This document shows, piece after piece, positions 16,868 to 25,873 of a stretch of DNA of 64,000 nt. Below the pieces are notes generated by a model. The model did not search any database and had not been told where the DNA came from. It saw only the letters and a program-made list of their open reading frames with translations. The stretch spans positions 11,168-75,167 of the forward strand of contig MGTX01000019.1 of NCBI GenBank assembly GCA_001799675.1, given 5' to 3'. The DNA is from Elusimicrobia bacterium GWA2_66_18. Its GTDB lineage: Bacteria > Elusimicrobiota > Elusimicrobia > UBA1565 > UBA9628. The translations under genes were made by a program, and so were the position numbers. Each line of letters starts with the position of its first letter. The first letter of the stretch is position 1.

Positions 16868-18000
16868 ATTTTCGCCGACGCCACGGCGCCGCGCACGACA
16901 GCGAGCGTCTCGGCGGCCGCGCGCCGCCAGGAGAAGGCGGCGGCACGCTCCAGTCCCTTGCGGCGCAACTCGGCGGCCAGGGCGGGGTCGCCGAGCAGCC
17001 TCTCCAGCGCGACGCCCAGCCCCTGCTCGTCGTCGGGGTCGTGGGTCAGGGCCGCATCTCCTGCGATCTCAGGCAACGAGCCTGCGGTGGACACCACGAC
17101 CGGCGTGCCGCAGGCCATGGCCTCGAGGACGGGGAATCCGAAGCCCTCGAGTCGCGAGGGTACCGCCGCGACCGAAGCTCCCTGGTAGAGCGCGACCAGC
17201 GTCGCGCGCGGCACGGCGCCGAGCCGCAGCACGCGTTCCGCCAGCGGGACGCCCGCGCAGAGACGCGCGACCTCGGCTGAGGCGTCTCCGTCGCGTCCCG
17301 CCAGCACGAGTCTGTGCGGCAGGCTGGGATTGCGTTCGACGAGACGGCCAAAGGCGCGCAACAGCAGCGGGACGTTCTTGCGTGCGACCAGGGCGCCGAC
17401 GTGGAGGAGATAAGGCCCATCCACGGAGGGTGGTTGATCGCCAGGCCGCGCCGGCCGGAAGGAGACATCGGGCCCGCCCTCATGCACCATCGTCACGCGC
17501 GCCGGCTCCAGGCGCCATTTGGCGAGCACGTCCGCGCGCGTGCGCTCCGACACGGCGATCACCCGCCGAGCCCGGGCCACGGAGCGGTCAGTGAGCGTCC
17601 GGAAATAGAAGCGGGGCCACAGTCCCGGCGGGAGAGTATCGCTGCCGACGTGGTGGACGACGACGACTCCGGGCAGCCGCGTCAACGGCGGCAGGACGTT
17701 GCCCAATCCGAGATAGGCGTCGGCGCCGGCCTCGAGCAGGCGCCGCTCGCGCCAGCGCAGGCCGAGCGCCTCCTCGGCGGGCAGCAGCAGGCGCTGCGGC
17801 GCGCGCAGCGGCAGCAGCCGCACGCGAGGCCCACGCGGCAGGGGCGCGCGCTCGAGGCCCTCGGCGCTGCGCCAGGACGAGATCGTCATGATCAACTCTA
17901 ATTCGGGGATCTCGGCGAGCGCTGCGCAGATGCGTTCGCAGTAGAAGCCGAGCCCGCTCACGGCGTCGAGCAGGGGCGCCGCGTCTACGGCGAGCCTCAT
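16864..18000 (-). CDS. GT4-family glycosyltransferase
   Basis: 378 residues, GT-B. It has an N-terminal AVDAAPLLDAVSGLGFY, then VVVVHHVGSDTLP, ISVSERTRADVL-like VIAVSERTRADVL, YLLHVGALVARKNVPLLL and the EX7E motif in PSRLEGFGFPVLEAMACG. The motif set fits mannosyl/rhamnosyl-type GT4 enzymes. It stands alone on the minus strand between two GT-C genes. No ribosome site or near -10 box is obvious upstream of the ATG. Confidence 0.88.
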   Translation of the reverse strand: MRLAVDAAPLLDAVSGLGFYCERICAALAEIPELELIMTISSWRSAEGLERAPLPRGPRVRLLPLRAPQRLLLPAEEALGLRWRERRLLEAGADAYLGLGNVLPPLTRLPGVVVVHHVGSDTLPPGLWPRFYFRTLTDRSVARARRVIAVSERTRADVLAKWRLEPARVTMVHEGGPDVSFRPARPGDQPPSVDGPYLLHVGALVARKNVPLLLRAFGRLVERNPSLPHRLVLAGRDGDASAEVARLCAGVPLAERVLRLGAVPRATLVALYQGASVAAVPSRLEGFGFPVLEAMACGTPVVVSTAGSLPEIAGDAALTHDPDDEQGLGVALERLLGDPALAAELRRKGLERAAAFSWRRAAAETLAVVRGAVASAKI

Positions 18001-18080
18001 GCGTTGATCACGCTGGTCATTGGCCCTGAATCTACTAAATTTACGATTCGTCGTTTTTGCTATCCTGGGCCCGGAGCCTA

Positions 18081-19943
18081 GTGAAAAAAACGACCTACGG
18101 TGCTCCGTCCTCCTGGCGCACCGCCCTGTGGGCCGCGGTCGGCGTCTTCTGCCTGCTCCTGCTCCGTCCTGCCCTCATCGCGGCACTGCGCGTCAGGGCC
18201 ACAACCACCAAATCTGCGGCCTGGGCCGCCTCTCCCAGCAACGGGCGATTCCGCCTGCTCGTGCCGGAACTCTTCCCGACGCGCTCCCACGATGAGGCCT
18301 ACTACGGCGCGCGGGTGAACCAGATCCTTCGCCACGGTTATCCCCGCGACCCGTACTGGCGCGACGACGTCTTGCTTGCGGGTTGGCTGCACGACTCCCT
18401 GGGCTTCTACATCCTGTCAGCCTTCGCGTTCCTGGCGGGGCGCGACCTGACCTGGGGCTGGGCCCTGGCTGTGGCGGCTCTGGGCGCCGCATGGTTCCTC
18501 TGGTTCTTCGCCGTGTTCCGGTGGTGGTCGGGCCGGGACGAGGCGACCCTGCCGCTGGCGCTCGTGTCCGTGGTCTTCCCCGACCTCTACGTGTGGCTGC
18601 TCGACGTCAATCTCAGTCCGCGCGTGAACCTCGAGCGCTGGAGCCTCGTCTTTGTCCACCGGCAGGCGGAGATCGGCCCCATCTTCCGCCGCTTGCCCTC
18701 GCAGATGCTCTCCTACTTCCTGCTGGCGTTGCTGCTCTGGGGCGCATGGGACCTGGCCTGCCGCGCGCAGCGCTCGATGTTACGCGCCGCGCTGCTGGGC
18801 CTGGGCTTCGGCGCGATGGCGCTGGTGCACCCGTACGAGTTTACGTTCGGGCTGGCGGCGCTCTCCTTGTTCGCGATGGCGCTGTGGGCCTCCCGCGTTC
18901 CGGGGAGCCTGCGCGCGGCGGCGGCGCTGGGCGCGGCCTTGCTCCTGTCAGCCGCCTATCTCGCCTTGCAACTTGCCACGGTGGACCCACAGGCGCGCCG
19001 CGAGAGCCTGGATCTCATAGGCTGGACCGCGGCCCGGCGCTTTTACTGGGTGACGCTCGTCCACCCCGTTGCGGCCGCGCTGATGCTCGGCGCCCGCGCG
19101 CGCGAGCGCGACGCGGGCCGGGCCGCGGCCTGGCTGCTCCTGGCCTGTCTACAGGGAGCGGCTTTCGCCTGCCGCAACGCCCAACTCGTGACGGGCGGGA
19201 CGGTCCAGGTTTTTCATTACATCTCCTTCGGCAGCTTCGGGGCGGCGCTGGCGCTTATGCTCTGGATCTCCGAGCGCCCCTGGTGGACGCGCCGCGCGGC
19301 CATCGGCGTCGGCGCGGCGGCGTTGCTGCTGGCGCTGAGCAACGAGTCGCGCGCGGCACTGTCGACGTATCGTCTCTTCGGGTTGCCGCGCGACGTGGAG
19401 GCCGCGGCAGACTGGGTCGATGCGAACCTGCCCGAGGACGCGCTTGTGGCCTCTCTATCGATGGAGGCCAATCTCGTGCTCCCGCTCTACACCGGAGCCA
19501 AGGTGCTGGGCGCACCCTCTTCGCCGAACCTCGTGCGCTTCTTCACGCGCGACGAGTACCTGGGGCGGATCGCCTCGCTGCTCAAGACTTGCGGCGCCGA
19601 CCCGGACCTCTTCCTCAAGGAGCGCTGGGTCACGCCCGAGCGGCGTCTGGCCCTGGCGGCGCGCATGCGCCGACGCCAGCTCGAGGAGGGGGAGTTGGAC
19701 TACCCGTCATTCGAGCCCGCCGAGTGGTTCTATTCCTGGATGCCGCAGGATCCGACGGACGGGCCCAGCGCCGCCGGCCGGCGGCGTTTGCGGGAGCTCT
19801 ACGAGACGGCCCCTCCCGCGCCGCGCCCGTACCACCTCTGGGTGGCGGAGGCCGACCGCGCGCTGCTGCGCCGACCTCCGGAGTCGCTGGGAGGCCGGCG
19901 CGTTTTCTCAAACGGATCGGTGGAGGTCTTCGAGTTCCGATGA
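18081..19943 (+). CDS. GT-C-type polytopic membrane protein
   Basis: 620 residues, about twelve helices. The first outside loop has RSHDEAYYGARVN, an acidic DE pair as in GT-C active sites, and the soluble tail has AADWVDANLPEDALVASLS, the shared C-terminal module. It probably transfers sugar from a lipid carrier outside the membrane. The GTG at 18081 is preferred: GGAG (18073-18076) is spaced 4 nt before it, and TATCCT (18061-18066) could be its -10. An in-frame TTG at 18057 would place the start before that box. Confidence 0.6.
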   Translation: MKKTTYGAPSSWRTALWAAVGVFCLLLLRPALIAALRVRATTTKSAAWAASPSNGRFRLLVPELFPTRSHDEAYYGARVNQILRHGYPRDPYWRDDVLLAGWLHDSLGFYILSAFAFLAGRDLTWGWALAVAALGAAWFLWFFAVFRWWSGRDEATLPLALVSVVFPDLYVWLLDVNLSPRVNLERWSLVFVHRQAEIGPIFRRLPSQMLSYFLLALLLWGAWDLACRAQRSMLRAALLGLGFGAMALVHPYEFTFGLAALSLFAMALWASRVPGSLRAAAALGAALLLSAAYLALQLATVDPQARRESLDLIGWTAARRFYWVTLVHPVAAALMLGARARERDAGRAAAWLLLACLQGAAFACRNAQLVTGGTVQVFHYISFGSFGAALALMLWISERPWWTRRAAIGVGAAALLLALSNESRAALSTYRLFGLPRDVEAAADWVDANLPEDALVASLSMEANLVLPLYTGAKVLGAPSSPNLVRFFTRDEYLGRIASLLKTCGADPDLFLKERWVTPERRLALAARMRRRQLEEGELDYPSFEPAEWFYSWMPQDPTDGPSAAGRRRLRELYETAPPAPRPYHLWVAEADRALLRRPPESLGGRRVFSNGSVEVFEFR

Positions 19944-19981
19944 GCCGCGGCAAGCGCTTGACGCAACGTCGAGGGCTGGCA

Positions 19982-21817
19982 TCATTTGCGCGCCTCGTAC
20001 ATCGCCCATTTCCCATGTACGGCGATGGGGTTCCCGGGCCACGGCTTGTCGGCGGGGATCAGGACATGCGTGATCCCGCGCTCGGCGGCCAGGCGCGCGA
20101 CTCTCTCCGGAGTCGCGCGCTCCAGCGTCGCGACCATCTGCCGTATGTGCGAGCCGTAATCGGTGACGGCTTCGGGATTGTAGCCGCTCTGGAGGAGGCG
20201 GCGACCCATGGCCGGTGCGGCCGAGAAATAGAGCATGGGCCCGTCCGCGTCCTCGACGCAGGGCGACATGAGTCGCTCCGCGCGCGCCATCCACAGCGTG
20301 CAGTCGGCCTGGGCCAGAGGCGCCTGGAAGATCACTGCGTCGAGCGGCAGGGCGCGTCGCGCCCACAGCGCCATGCGGCTCAGGTCCTGGTCTTCGCGCG
20401 TGCCGGGCCACAGCGCCACGCTGAGCGCGAACAGGCCCACGGTCATGGCCAGTCCGGCTCGAAGCGCATAGCGCGGCGGCGTCATGCTCAGTAATCGGCC
20501 GAGTAGCAGCGCCCCGAGCAGGCCCACCGCGCCGGTCCATTGAAAGGTCGGCAGGGATAGGAAGCCCCCGCGCAGGCCGACGGCGACGGCCAGCGCGCGC
20601 GCCGCGCCGGGGAAGGCCGCAGCCAGCAGACCTGCGGAGAGGGCCGCGCCCGCTGCCGCTTTCGCCGTCTTTTGCCAGGGGCCGCCGTGCAGGCTTGTCC
20701 ATAGTGGGAGGGACAGGGCGCGTGCGCCCAGGTCTCGGGGTGCGGCCAAGGCCAAGGTCCAGGCCAGGGCCGGCGCCAGCGGGCGGCGCTGCTCCATGGC
20801 GAGGGCGAGTTCTCGAGACAGCGCCAGTATCCCGACCAGATCCAGTATATAGAGTGAGACCCAGGGCTGCATCTTGACCACGATGCCCCAGAGCGGCCCG
20901 CCGGGCCCGCCGTATCCGCCCACGACGGTCCCCACCGCCAGCGTCAGCATCATCCATCCCATCGCGCGCAGCAGCGGCGCGCGCATGTCCCAGTCGCGCG
21001 CGCGCCACAGCGCGCCCAGGGCCAACGTCAAACCGAACAAGCCGAACAGCAGGTCGGTGACCGCCAGGCCGCGGCCGCTGATGAAGGGCTGGAAGGAGGC
21101 CAGCGCGGCGCGGGCGTAGGCGGGGTCTGACTCCCCCAGCGGAGAACGTCCCGCCGCCAGGAGGAGAGGCATGGCGGCAAGGCCCGTGGCGAGCAGGCGC
21201 AAGTTCGCGCCTCGGCGGAAGGCGGGCCTTCGCACAGCTTCGAGCAGGTCCTCGGCGACGATCCAGGACCACAGGTGGATGGCGGGGTTAGCGTGTAGGT
21301 ACGTCGCGGCAATGAGGAAAGCGAGCGCCGCGTTCCGGCGGCCCAGGAGACAATTCTCCACGGCCAACAGGAGTGGGAGCAGTCCGAGTGAGCGGTCCAG
21401 GGCGGACAGTCCATTGGGGACGGCGCCCGGAGAAAACGGGGCCTGAAGTCCGTACCACAGCGCGGCCAGGATGCCGGCGGTCTCGGAGCCGGTGACACCG
21501 AGGGTCAGATGGAACACGGCGGCCGCGCAGCCCAGCCATAGGATGAACAGGAGGACGCGCGCGCTGTGGTCGACGGGGAGACCGGCCCGCTCCAGAGCGG
21601 CGAGTGCGCGGCCCAGCGTCGCGGCGGAACGCGAGTAGGGCGAGGACAGAGTGGCCGTCACCATCGGGTCGAAGGCCAGGACGGCGTGCAGTTCGGCCTT
21701 GGCGACGAGCACGGCGTGGGAGCGCCCGCCCAGGGGAACGCGCTGCGCGGACAGCGCGGCCGCGCCCAGAGCCGCGAGCAGCGACAGCGACCACGCGCGG
21801 CGACGGCCCGGATTCAT
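19982..21817 (-). CDS. GT-C-type polytopic membrane protein
   Basis: 611 residues, a dozen or so helices, and a C-terminal soluble part with LWARRALPLDAVIFQAP and a closing ERGITHVLIPAD...GKWAMYEA pattern, as in many GT-C proteins. The N-terminus has a non-cleaved hydrophobic segment. No family is recognised with confidence. It converges with the preceding gene across 38 bp and has TAGAAT 6 nt before its ATG. Confidence 0.55.
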   Translation of the reverse strand: MNPGRRRAWSLSLLAALGAAALSAQRVPLGGRSHAVLVAKAELHAVLAFDPMVTATLSSPYSRSAATLGRALAALERAGLPVDHSARVLLFILWLGCAAAVFHLTLGVTGSETAGILAALWYGLQAPFSPGAVPNGLSALDRSLGLLPLLLAVENCLLGRRNAALAFLIAATYLHANPAIHLWSWIVAEDLLEAVRRPAFRRGANLRLLATGLAAMPLLLAAGRSPLGESDPAYARAALASFQPFISGRGLAVTDLLFGLFGLTLALGALWRARDWDMRAPLLRAMGWMMLTLAVGTVVGGYGGPGGPLWGIVVKMQPWVSLYILDLVGILALSRELALAMEQRRPLAPALAWTLALAAPRDLGARALSLPLWTSLHGGPWQKTAKAAAGAALSAGLLAAAFPGAARALAVAVGLRGGFLSLPTFQWTGAVGLLGALLLGRLLSMTPPRYALRAGLAMTVGLFALSVALWPGTREDQDLSRMALWARRALPLDAVIFQAPLAQADCTLWMARAERLMSPCVEDADGPMLYFSAAPAMGRRLLQSGYNPEAVTDYGSHIRQMVATLERATPERVARLAAERGITHVLIPADKPWPGNPIAVHGKWAMYEARK

Positions 21818-21823
21818 GAGCGG

Positions 21824-21829
21824 ATTCTA
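21824..21829 (-). promoter_or_regulatory. Candidate -10 box for the 21817 membrane protein
   Basis: TAGAAT on the minus strand, 6 nt before the ATG at 21817, with no Shine-Dalgarno between. Confidence 0.45.
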
Positions 21830-21870
21830 TCATTCCCCGACGGCGATGCGTTCTTGCGTATTTTTGTAGG

Positions 21871-24288
21871 ATGAGCGTTCCGGACGGTTTGGAAAATATG
21901 AGCCAAGGACCACAGCTATCCGTCGTTCTGCCCACCCTCGACGAGGCCGCGGGCCTGCGCGTCCTTCTGCCGCGTTTGGAGGCCCTCTTTTCGCGCCTCG
22001 GCGTGAGCGGGGAGGTCCTGGTGGTCGACGGGGGCTCCCGCGACGAGACGACCGCGGTCGCCGCGGAGCAGGGCGCGCGCGTGCTGCGTCAGAAGGGCCG
22101 CGGCTTCGGCTCGGCCGTGCGCGAGGGACTGCAGGCGGCCGGCGCCGAGTGGGTCGCGCTGATGGACGCGGATGGTTCCCATGCGCCCGAAGACCTCGAG
22201 CGCTTCTGGGCGCGGCGACAGGAGGCGCGGCTGATCGTAGGCTCGCGCTATTGCCGGGGCGGTTCGGCGGACATGCCTTGGCTGCGCCAGGTCCTCAGCC
22301 GCGCGCTCAATATCGTCACCCGGCGCGTGCTGGATTTGCCCGTGCGCGAGTCTTCCAGCGGATTGCGCCTCTATCACGGGCCCTCCGCTCGGGCCGTGCC
22401 CAGCGTCGCGATGGATTTTTCGATCCAGCAGGAGCTCCTCGTCGGCATACTCGCCAAGGGCGGACGCGTGGTCGAGGAGCCCATCCACTACGCCCCGCGC
22501 CTCACCGGGGAGTCCAAGGCGAACGCCTGGGAACTGGCCTTCGCCTACGCGCGCATGCTCCTGCGGCTCAAGCCCCAGCGCGGCGGCTGGCGGGTGGAGG
22601 CGGGCCTTTTCTGCACGCTGACTCTAGGTCTCGCCACGGGCCTATGCGGCATCACGGGCGGCCTGCCGGGAACGGAGCGCTGGCGGGCCCTGCCCGAGGG
22701 ACTGCGCCGGTCCCCCGTCTTCGCGCGCAGCTTGGCCGACTCCTGGCGGCGTCTCTATGAAGAGATAAAAAAATCCCACGACGAGATGCGCGCCGATGAG
22801 CCGCGCACCTCGGTTCGGGGCGTCGTCGAGATCGCCCCAGGCTGGACCTTTCCTCCCGACGAGTTGGTCAATGCCGCGCGCGCCCTTCTGACCCAGACCG
22901 TGAACCCCGATGAGAAAAAATCGTTCATCATCCTGGCGCAGATGCGTCCGTGGCGTTTGGAGCTCAAGCCCCTCTACGTCCAATACGGAGGCGCGTTCAT
23001 CTATCCTCTCGGCGCTTTCCTGGGTGGCGCGCACCTGCTCCATCTCGCACGGCTGACGCCCGACCTCTCTTACTATCTGGCCGCGCCGGAGGCGATGGCC
23101 CGCCTCTACCTCCTTGGTCGCCTTTTCACGCTTCTCTTCCACCTCGGAACCCTCTGGCTGCTCTATGAGTTAGGGCGCATCCTGTCCGGACGTCGGACCG
23201 GGACTGCGGCGGCCCTCCTCTGGGCCCTGGCCCCGGTCGCGATCATCAACGCCCATATCCTTAAGCCGCATCCCGTCGCGGCCTTCTTCTTCCTCGCCGG
23301 GGCCTACTTCATGGTCCGCGCCGTCGAGGAGGGAAGAGGAATTGACGCTCTTCTCTGCGGCCTAGGGATGGGCTTGGCCGCCGGCGGCAATCTTGTCCTC
23401 GGCTTCGGGCTCTGCGCGCCGCTGCTCGCCCGGCTCTGCCGCCGCGAGGGATCCTGGATTGCGGCTGGCCTCGGGTCGGTTGCGGGGCTGGGCGCCGTGA
23501 TCGTCACCAATCCCTTCCTCGTCTTCTCGCCCCGCGACTTCGCCTGGGAGCTCACCGTCTACTCTCCATCGCACTTCGCCTTATCTCTTAGGGGGCTGGC
23601 CGTCTTTGCCCTGCGCGTCGTCCCGGAGGGGCTCGGGGCCGCGCTGGCCGCGCTGGCCGCGGCGGGCTTGGCGCGCGCCCTCTTCCAGGACGCGTGCCGC
23701 CGCGCGGCGGCCCTGCTCGCCCTCGGGGGCATCGCCGTCGTCCTGCTTCGCTTTCCTGAGATCTCAGCTAGCACCGGCTCCCTGCGCCTGCACTACCCGG
23801 TTGCGGCCCTCGGGGTCCTCTTCGCCGCCGACCTTCTGTCCGCGCTCCCCTCTCCGGCCCTGGCCGGGCTCCTCCTGGCGGGCGCTTTGGCCGACACGGG
23901 ACTGCGCGGCGCCGTCCATCTCGAGAACCTCCGCCGGGAGGCCGGGCCGTCGTCGACGAAAACCCTCGCCGCGGGCTGGGTGGACGCGAACATCCCGGCC
24001 GGGGCCTCGGTTGGTCTGCTGCGTTATCCCGAACCCGCGCACACTCCGTCCTTCCGCTGGGATCGCCTGCGCTTGGTGGTCTTCGAGTCGTCTCGGAACC
24101 TGGAAGCGCGCCCCGCGCCGGAGTGGGTTGTCGCCAGCGCCTCGGGGTGGGACGCCTTGGACGAGGGCCTGCGCAACCGCTATGATGAGGCCCAGAGCTT
24201 CCCGCCGGCGCGTCTGCTGTGGGCCGCGCCGCGCGACGACTCCTTTTACGCCGACGCCGGCATGACCGTCCGGCGGCGCCGACCATGA
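21871..24288 (+). CDS. Fusion of a DPM1-like GT2 with a GT-C membrane glycosyltransferase
   Basis: 805 residues. Residues about 10-235 are a GT2 polyprenyl-phosphate sugar synthase: LSVVLPTLDEAAGL, VVDGGSRDET, MDADGSHAPEDLE and a RESSSGLRLYH region. From about 240 onward it is a polytopic GT-C-type protein with the shared tail AAGWVDANIPAGASV. One protein could thus both load a sugar on the lipid carrier and transfer it outside. There is no stop or frameshift at the junction. The start may instead be ATG 21898, which begins MSQGPQLSVVLP; TATTTT (21859-21864) precedes the first ATG by 6 nt. Confidence 0.75.
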   Translation: MSVPDGLENMSQGPQLSVVLPTLDEAAGLRVLLPRLEALFSRLGVSGEVLVVDGGSRDETTAVAAEQGARVLRQKGRGFGSAVREGLQAAGAEWVALMDADGSHAPEDLERFWARRQEARLIVGSRYCRGGSADMPWLRQVLSRALNIVTRRVLDLPVRESSSGLRLYHGPSARAVPSVAMDFSIQQELLVGILAKGGRVVEEPIHYAPRLTGESKANAWELAFAYARMLLRLKPQRGGWRVEAGLFCTLTLGLATGLCGITGGLPGTERWRALPEGLRRSPVFARSLADSWRRLYEEIKKSHDEMRADEPRTSVRGVVEIAPGWTFPPDELVNAARALLTQTVNPDEKKSFIILAQMRPWRLELKPLYVQYGGAFIYPLGAFLGGAHLLHLARLTPDLSYYLAAPEAMARLYLLGRLFTLLFHLGTLWLLYELGRILSGRRTGTAAALLWALAPVAIINAHILKPHPVAAFFFLAGAYFMVRAVEEGRGIDALLCGLGMGLAAGGNLVLGFGLCAPLLARLCRREGSWIAAGLGSVAGLGAVIVTNPFLVFSPRDFAWELTVYSPSHFALSLRGLAVFALRVVPEGLGAALAALAAAGLARALFQDACRRAAALLALGGIAVVLLRFPEISASTGSLRLHYPVAALGVLFAADLLSALPSPALAGLLLAGALADTGLRGAVHLENLRREAGPSSTKTLAAGWVDANIPAGASVGLLRYPEPAHTPSFRWDRLRLVVFESSRNLEARPAPEWVVASASGWDALDEGLRNRYDEAQSFPPARLLWAAPRDDSFYADAGMTVRRRRP

Positions 24289-24773
24289 ACCGCCCTCTGG
24301 CCCTCGCTTTGTCGACCGAACCGCGCGTGACCCTGCGCGCAGCCGAGCCGCGCGACTTAGAGGACCTTCGGGTCTGGAAGAACGCCAACAGGAAGAGCTT
24401 CTTCTTCCAGAGCGAGATCACCCCGGAAATGCAGAAGACCTGGTATGCCTCATACCTCCTGCGTCCCGAGGACTTCATGTTCATCGTCGAGCACAAGGGC
24501 CGCAAAGTCGGGTGCATGGGCTTCCGTCTCCAGAAGGACGGTTCGGCCGACGTTTACAACATCATCGTCGCGCCCGGCGGTGCGGGCAAGGGGCTCATGA
24601 AGGCGGCGATGGGCCTGATGTGCGCCCATATCGCGTCCCATCACACCAAGGACATCGGCTGTCTGGTCTTAAAAGGCAATCCGGCGGTGACTTTCTACGA
24701 GCATTGCGGCTTCAAGAACGTCGCAGACGCCGGAGACCATATCATCCTGAAGCTTGAGGAGGGGAAAGCATGA
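24285..24773 (+). CDS. GNAT-family N-acetyltransferase
   Basis: 162 residues. The N-terminal VTLRAAEPRDLEDLRVWKNA and the acetyl-CoA site IIVAPGGAGKGLMKAAMG (R/Q-x-x-G-x-G/A type) followed by LKGNPAVTFYEHCGFKN are standard GNAT features. The N-terminus resembles sugar-amine acetyltransferases such as PseH and WecD. The ATG overlaps the previous stop (ATGA), and its own stop overlaps the aminotransferase start. Amination by that neighbour followed by N-acetylation by this enzyme is the likely route (inference). Confidence 0.82.
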   Translation: MNRPLALALSTEPRVTLRAAEPRDLEDLRVWKNANRKSFFFQSEITPEMQKTWYASYLLRPEDFMFIVEHKGRKVGCMGFRLQKDGSADVYNIIVAPGGAGKGLMKAAMGLMCAHIASHHTKDIGCLVLKGNPAVTFYEHCGFKNVADAGDHIILKLEEGKA

Positions 24774-25873
24774 TCAACGTTTTCGGCTCGCTGATGGGTC
24801 CGGAGGAACTGGAGGAAGTCCGCACCAGCCTCGAGGCGCAGTGGATCGGCATCGGCCCCAAGACCTCGGCCTTTGAGAATGCGTTCGCTGCGCGTCTCGG
24901 CTTGCCCGGCTTCGTGCTGCTCGACTCGGGCTCCAACAGCCTGCACCTGGCCATGAAACTCCTGGACCTACCTCCGGGCTCGGACGTCATCGTGCCCTCG
25001 TTCACCTGGATCGCCTGTGCGCACGCCGTCATCCTCTCCGGTCATCGCCCGGTATTTGCCGATGTGGATCTCGACACCCACAACATCACGCTGAAGACGG
25101 CTGAGGCGGCCCGCACGCCTAAGACCGCGGCTGTGATGATCGTCCACTACGGAGGGCTCCCGGTTCGCGTCGATGAAATCGCCCGCCTCGGCCTGCCCAT
25201 CCTAGAAGACGCCGCACACGCGGTGGACTCGAAGCTGAAGGGCGTCTCCTGCGGGAATCTAGGTGAGGTCGGCATCTATTCCTTCGATGCCATCAAGAAC
25301 CTGGCCATGGGTGAGGGCGGGGGCCTGACCGCCAAGGACTCGGTGCGACTGGCGCGCGCCAAGCAACTGCGCTACTGCGGCATCGGCAAGTCCGGCTTCG
25401 AGGCTTCGGCCAGCAAAGACCGCTGGTGGGAGTACAACGTCACCGACTTCTTCCCGAAGATGTTGCCCAGCGACATCGCCGCCTCCATCGGCCTGGCCCA
25501 ACTGCGCAAGCTCGACAAGATGCAGGCCTGCCGCAAAAAGATCTGGGAGGTCTTCCAGAAGGAGTTCGCCTCCTTGGGCTGGCTTGTGCGTCCACAGGAC
25601 GCTCCGACCGATGCGACGCACTCCTACTTCACCTACTGCGTGCGCGTGCCGGGCGGTAAGCGCGATGCCTTCGCTAAATACCTCTACAACGCCGGCATTT
25701 ACACGACTCTACGTTACCATCCCCTGCACATGAACAAGATCTACGGCTCGACCGCTCGGCTGCCGGTCTGCGAGCGCCTCAACGAGGAAGCCCTGAGCCT
25801 GCCCCTCCATCCGGGCCTCAAGGATGTGGATGTGGCCAAGATCGTGGAGGAAGTGAAGGGCTGGAAAGGATGA
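24770..25873 (+). CDS. DegT/DnrJ/EryC1/StrS aminotransferase (PLP lysine intact)
   Basis: 367 residues. It has LLDSGSNSLHLAMK, VPSFTWIACAHA, LEDAAHAVDS and the PLP-binding YSFDAIKNLAMGEGGG with Lys176. It would transaminate a keto sugar nucleotide, probably with glutamate. It contrasts with the 11474 protein, in which this lysine is His. ATGA overlaps at both ends bind it tightly to the acetyltransferase and flavoprotein genes. Confidence 0.87.
   Translation: MINVFGSLMGPEELEEVRTSLEAQWIGIGPKTSAFENAFAARLGLPGFVLLDSGSNSLHLAMKLLDLPPGSDVIVPSFTWIACAHAVILSGHRPVFADVDLDTHNITLKTAEAARTPKTAAVMIVHYGGLPVRVDEIARLGLPILEDAAHAVDSKLKGVSCGNLGEVGIYSFDAIKNLAMGEGGGLTAKDSVRLARAKQLRYCGIGKSGFEASASKDRWWEYNVTDFFPKMLPSDIAASIGLAQLRKLDKMQACRKKIWEVFQKEFASLGWLVRPQDAPTDATHSYFTYCVRVPGGKRDAFAKYLYNAGIYTTLRYHPLHMNKIYGSTARLPVCERLNEEALSLPLHPGLKDVDVAKIVEEVKGWKG

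Noticed and set aside
19957-19973. Small hairpin (7-bp stem with one G-T pair, 3-nt loop) between convergent genes
   Set aside because: Too short and without a T-tract; cannot be told from chance in GC-rich sequence.
18383-20494. 703-codon plus-strand frame over the 18081 gene and the 3' part of the 19982 gene
   Set aside because: Arg/Pro/Gly-rich composition without motifs; it crosses two genes that have membrane-protein patterns in other frames.
19908-21272. 454-codon minus-strand frame overlapping the 19982-21817 gene
   Set aside because: Composition typical of an out-of-frame reading; the chosen frame has regular hydrophobic helices and the GT-C tail.
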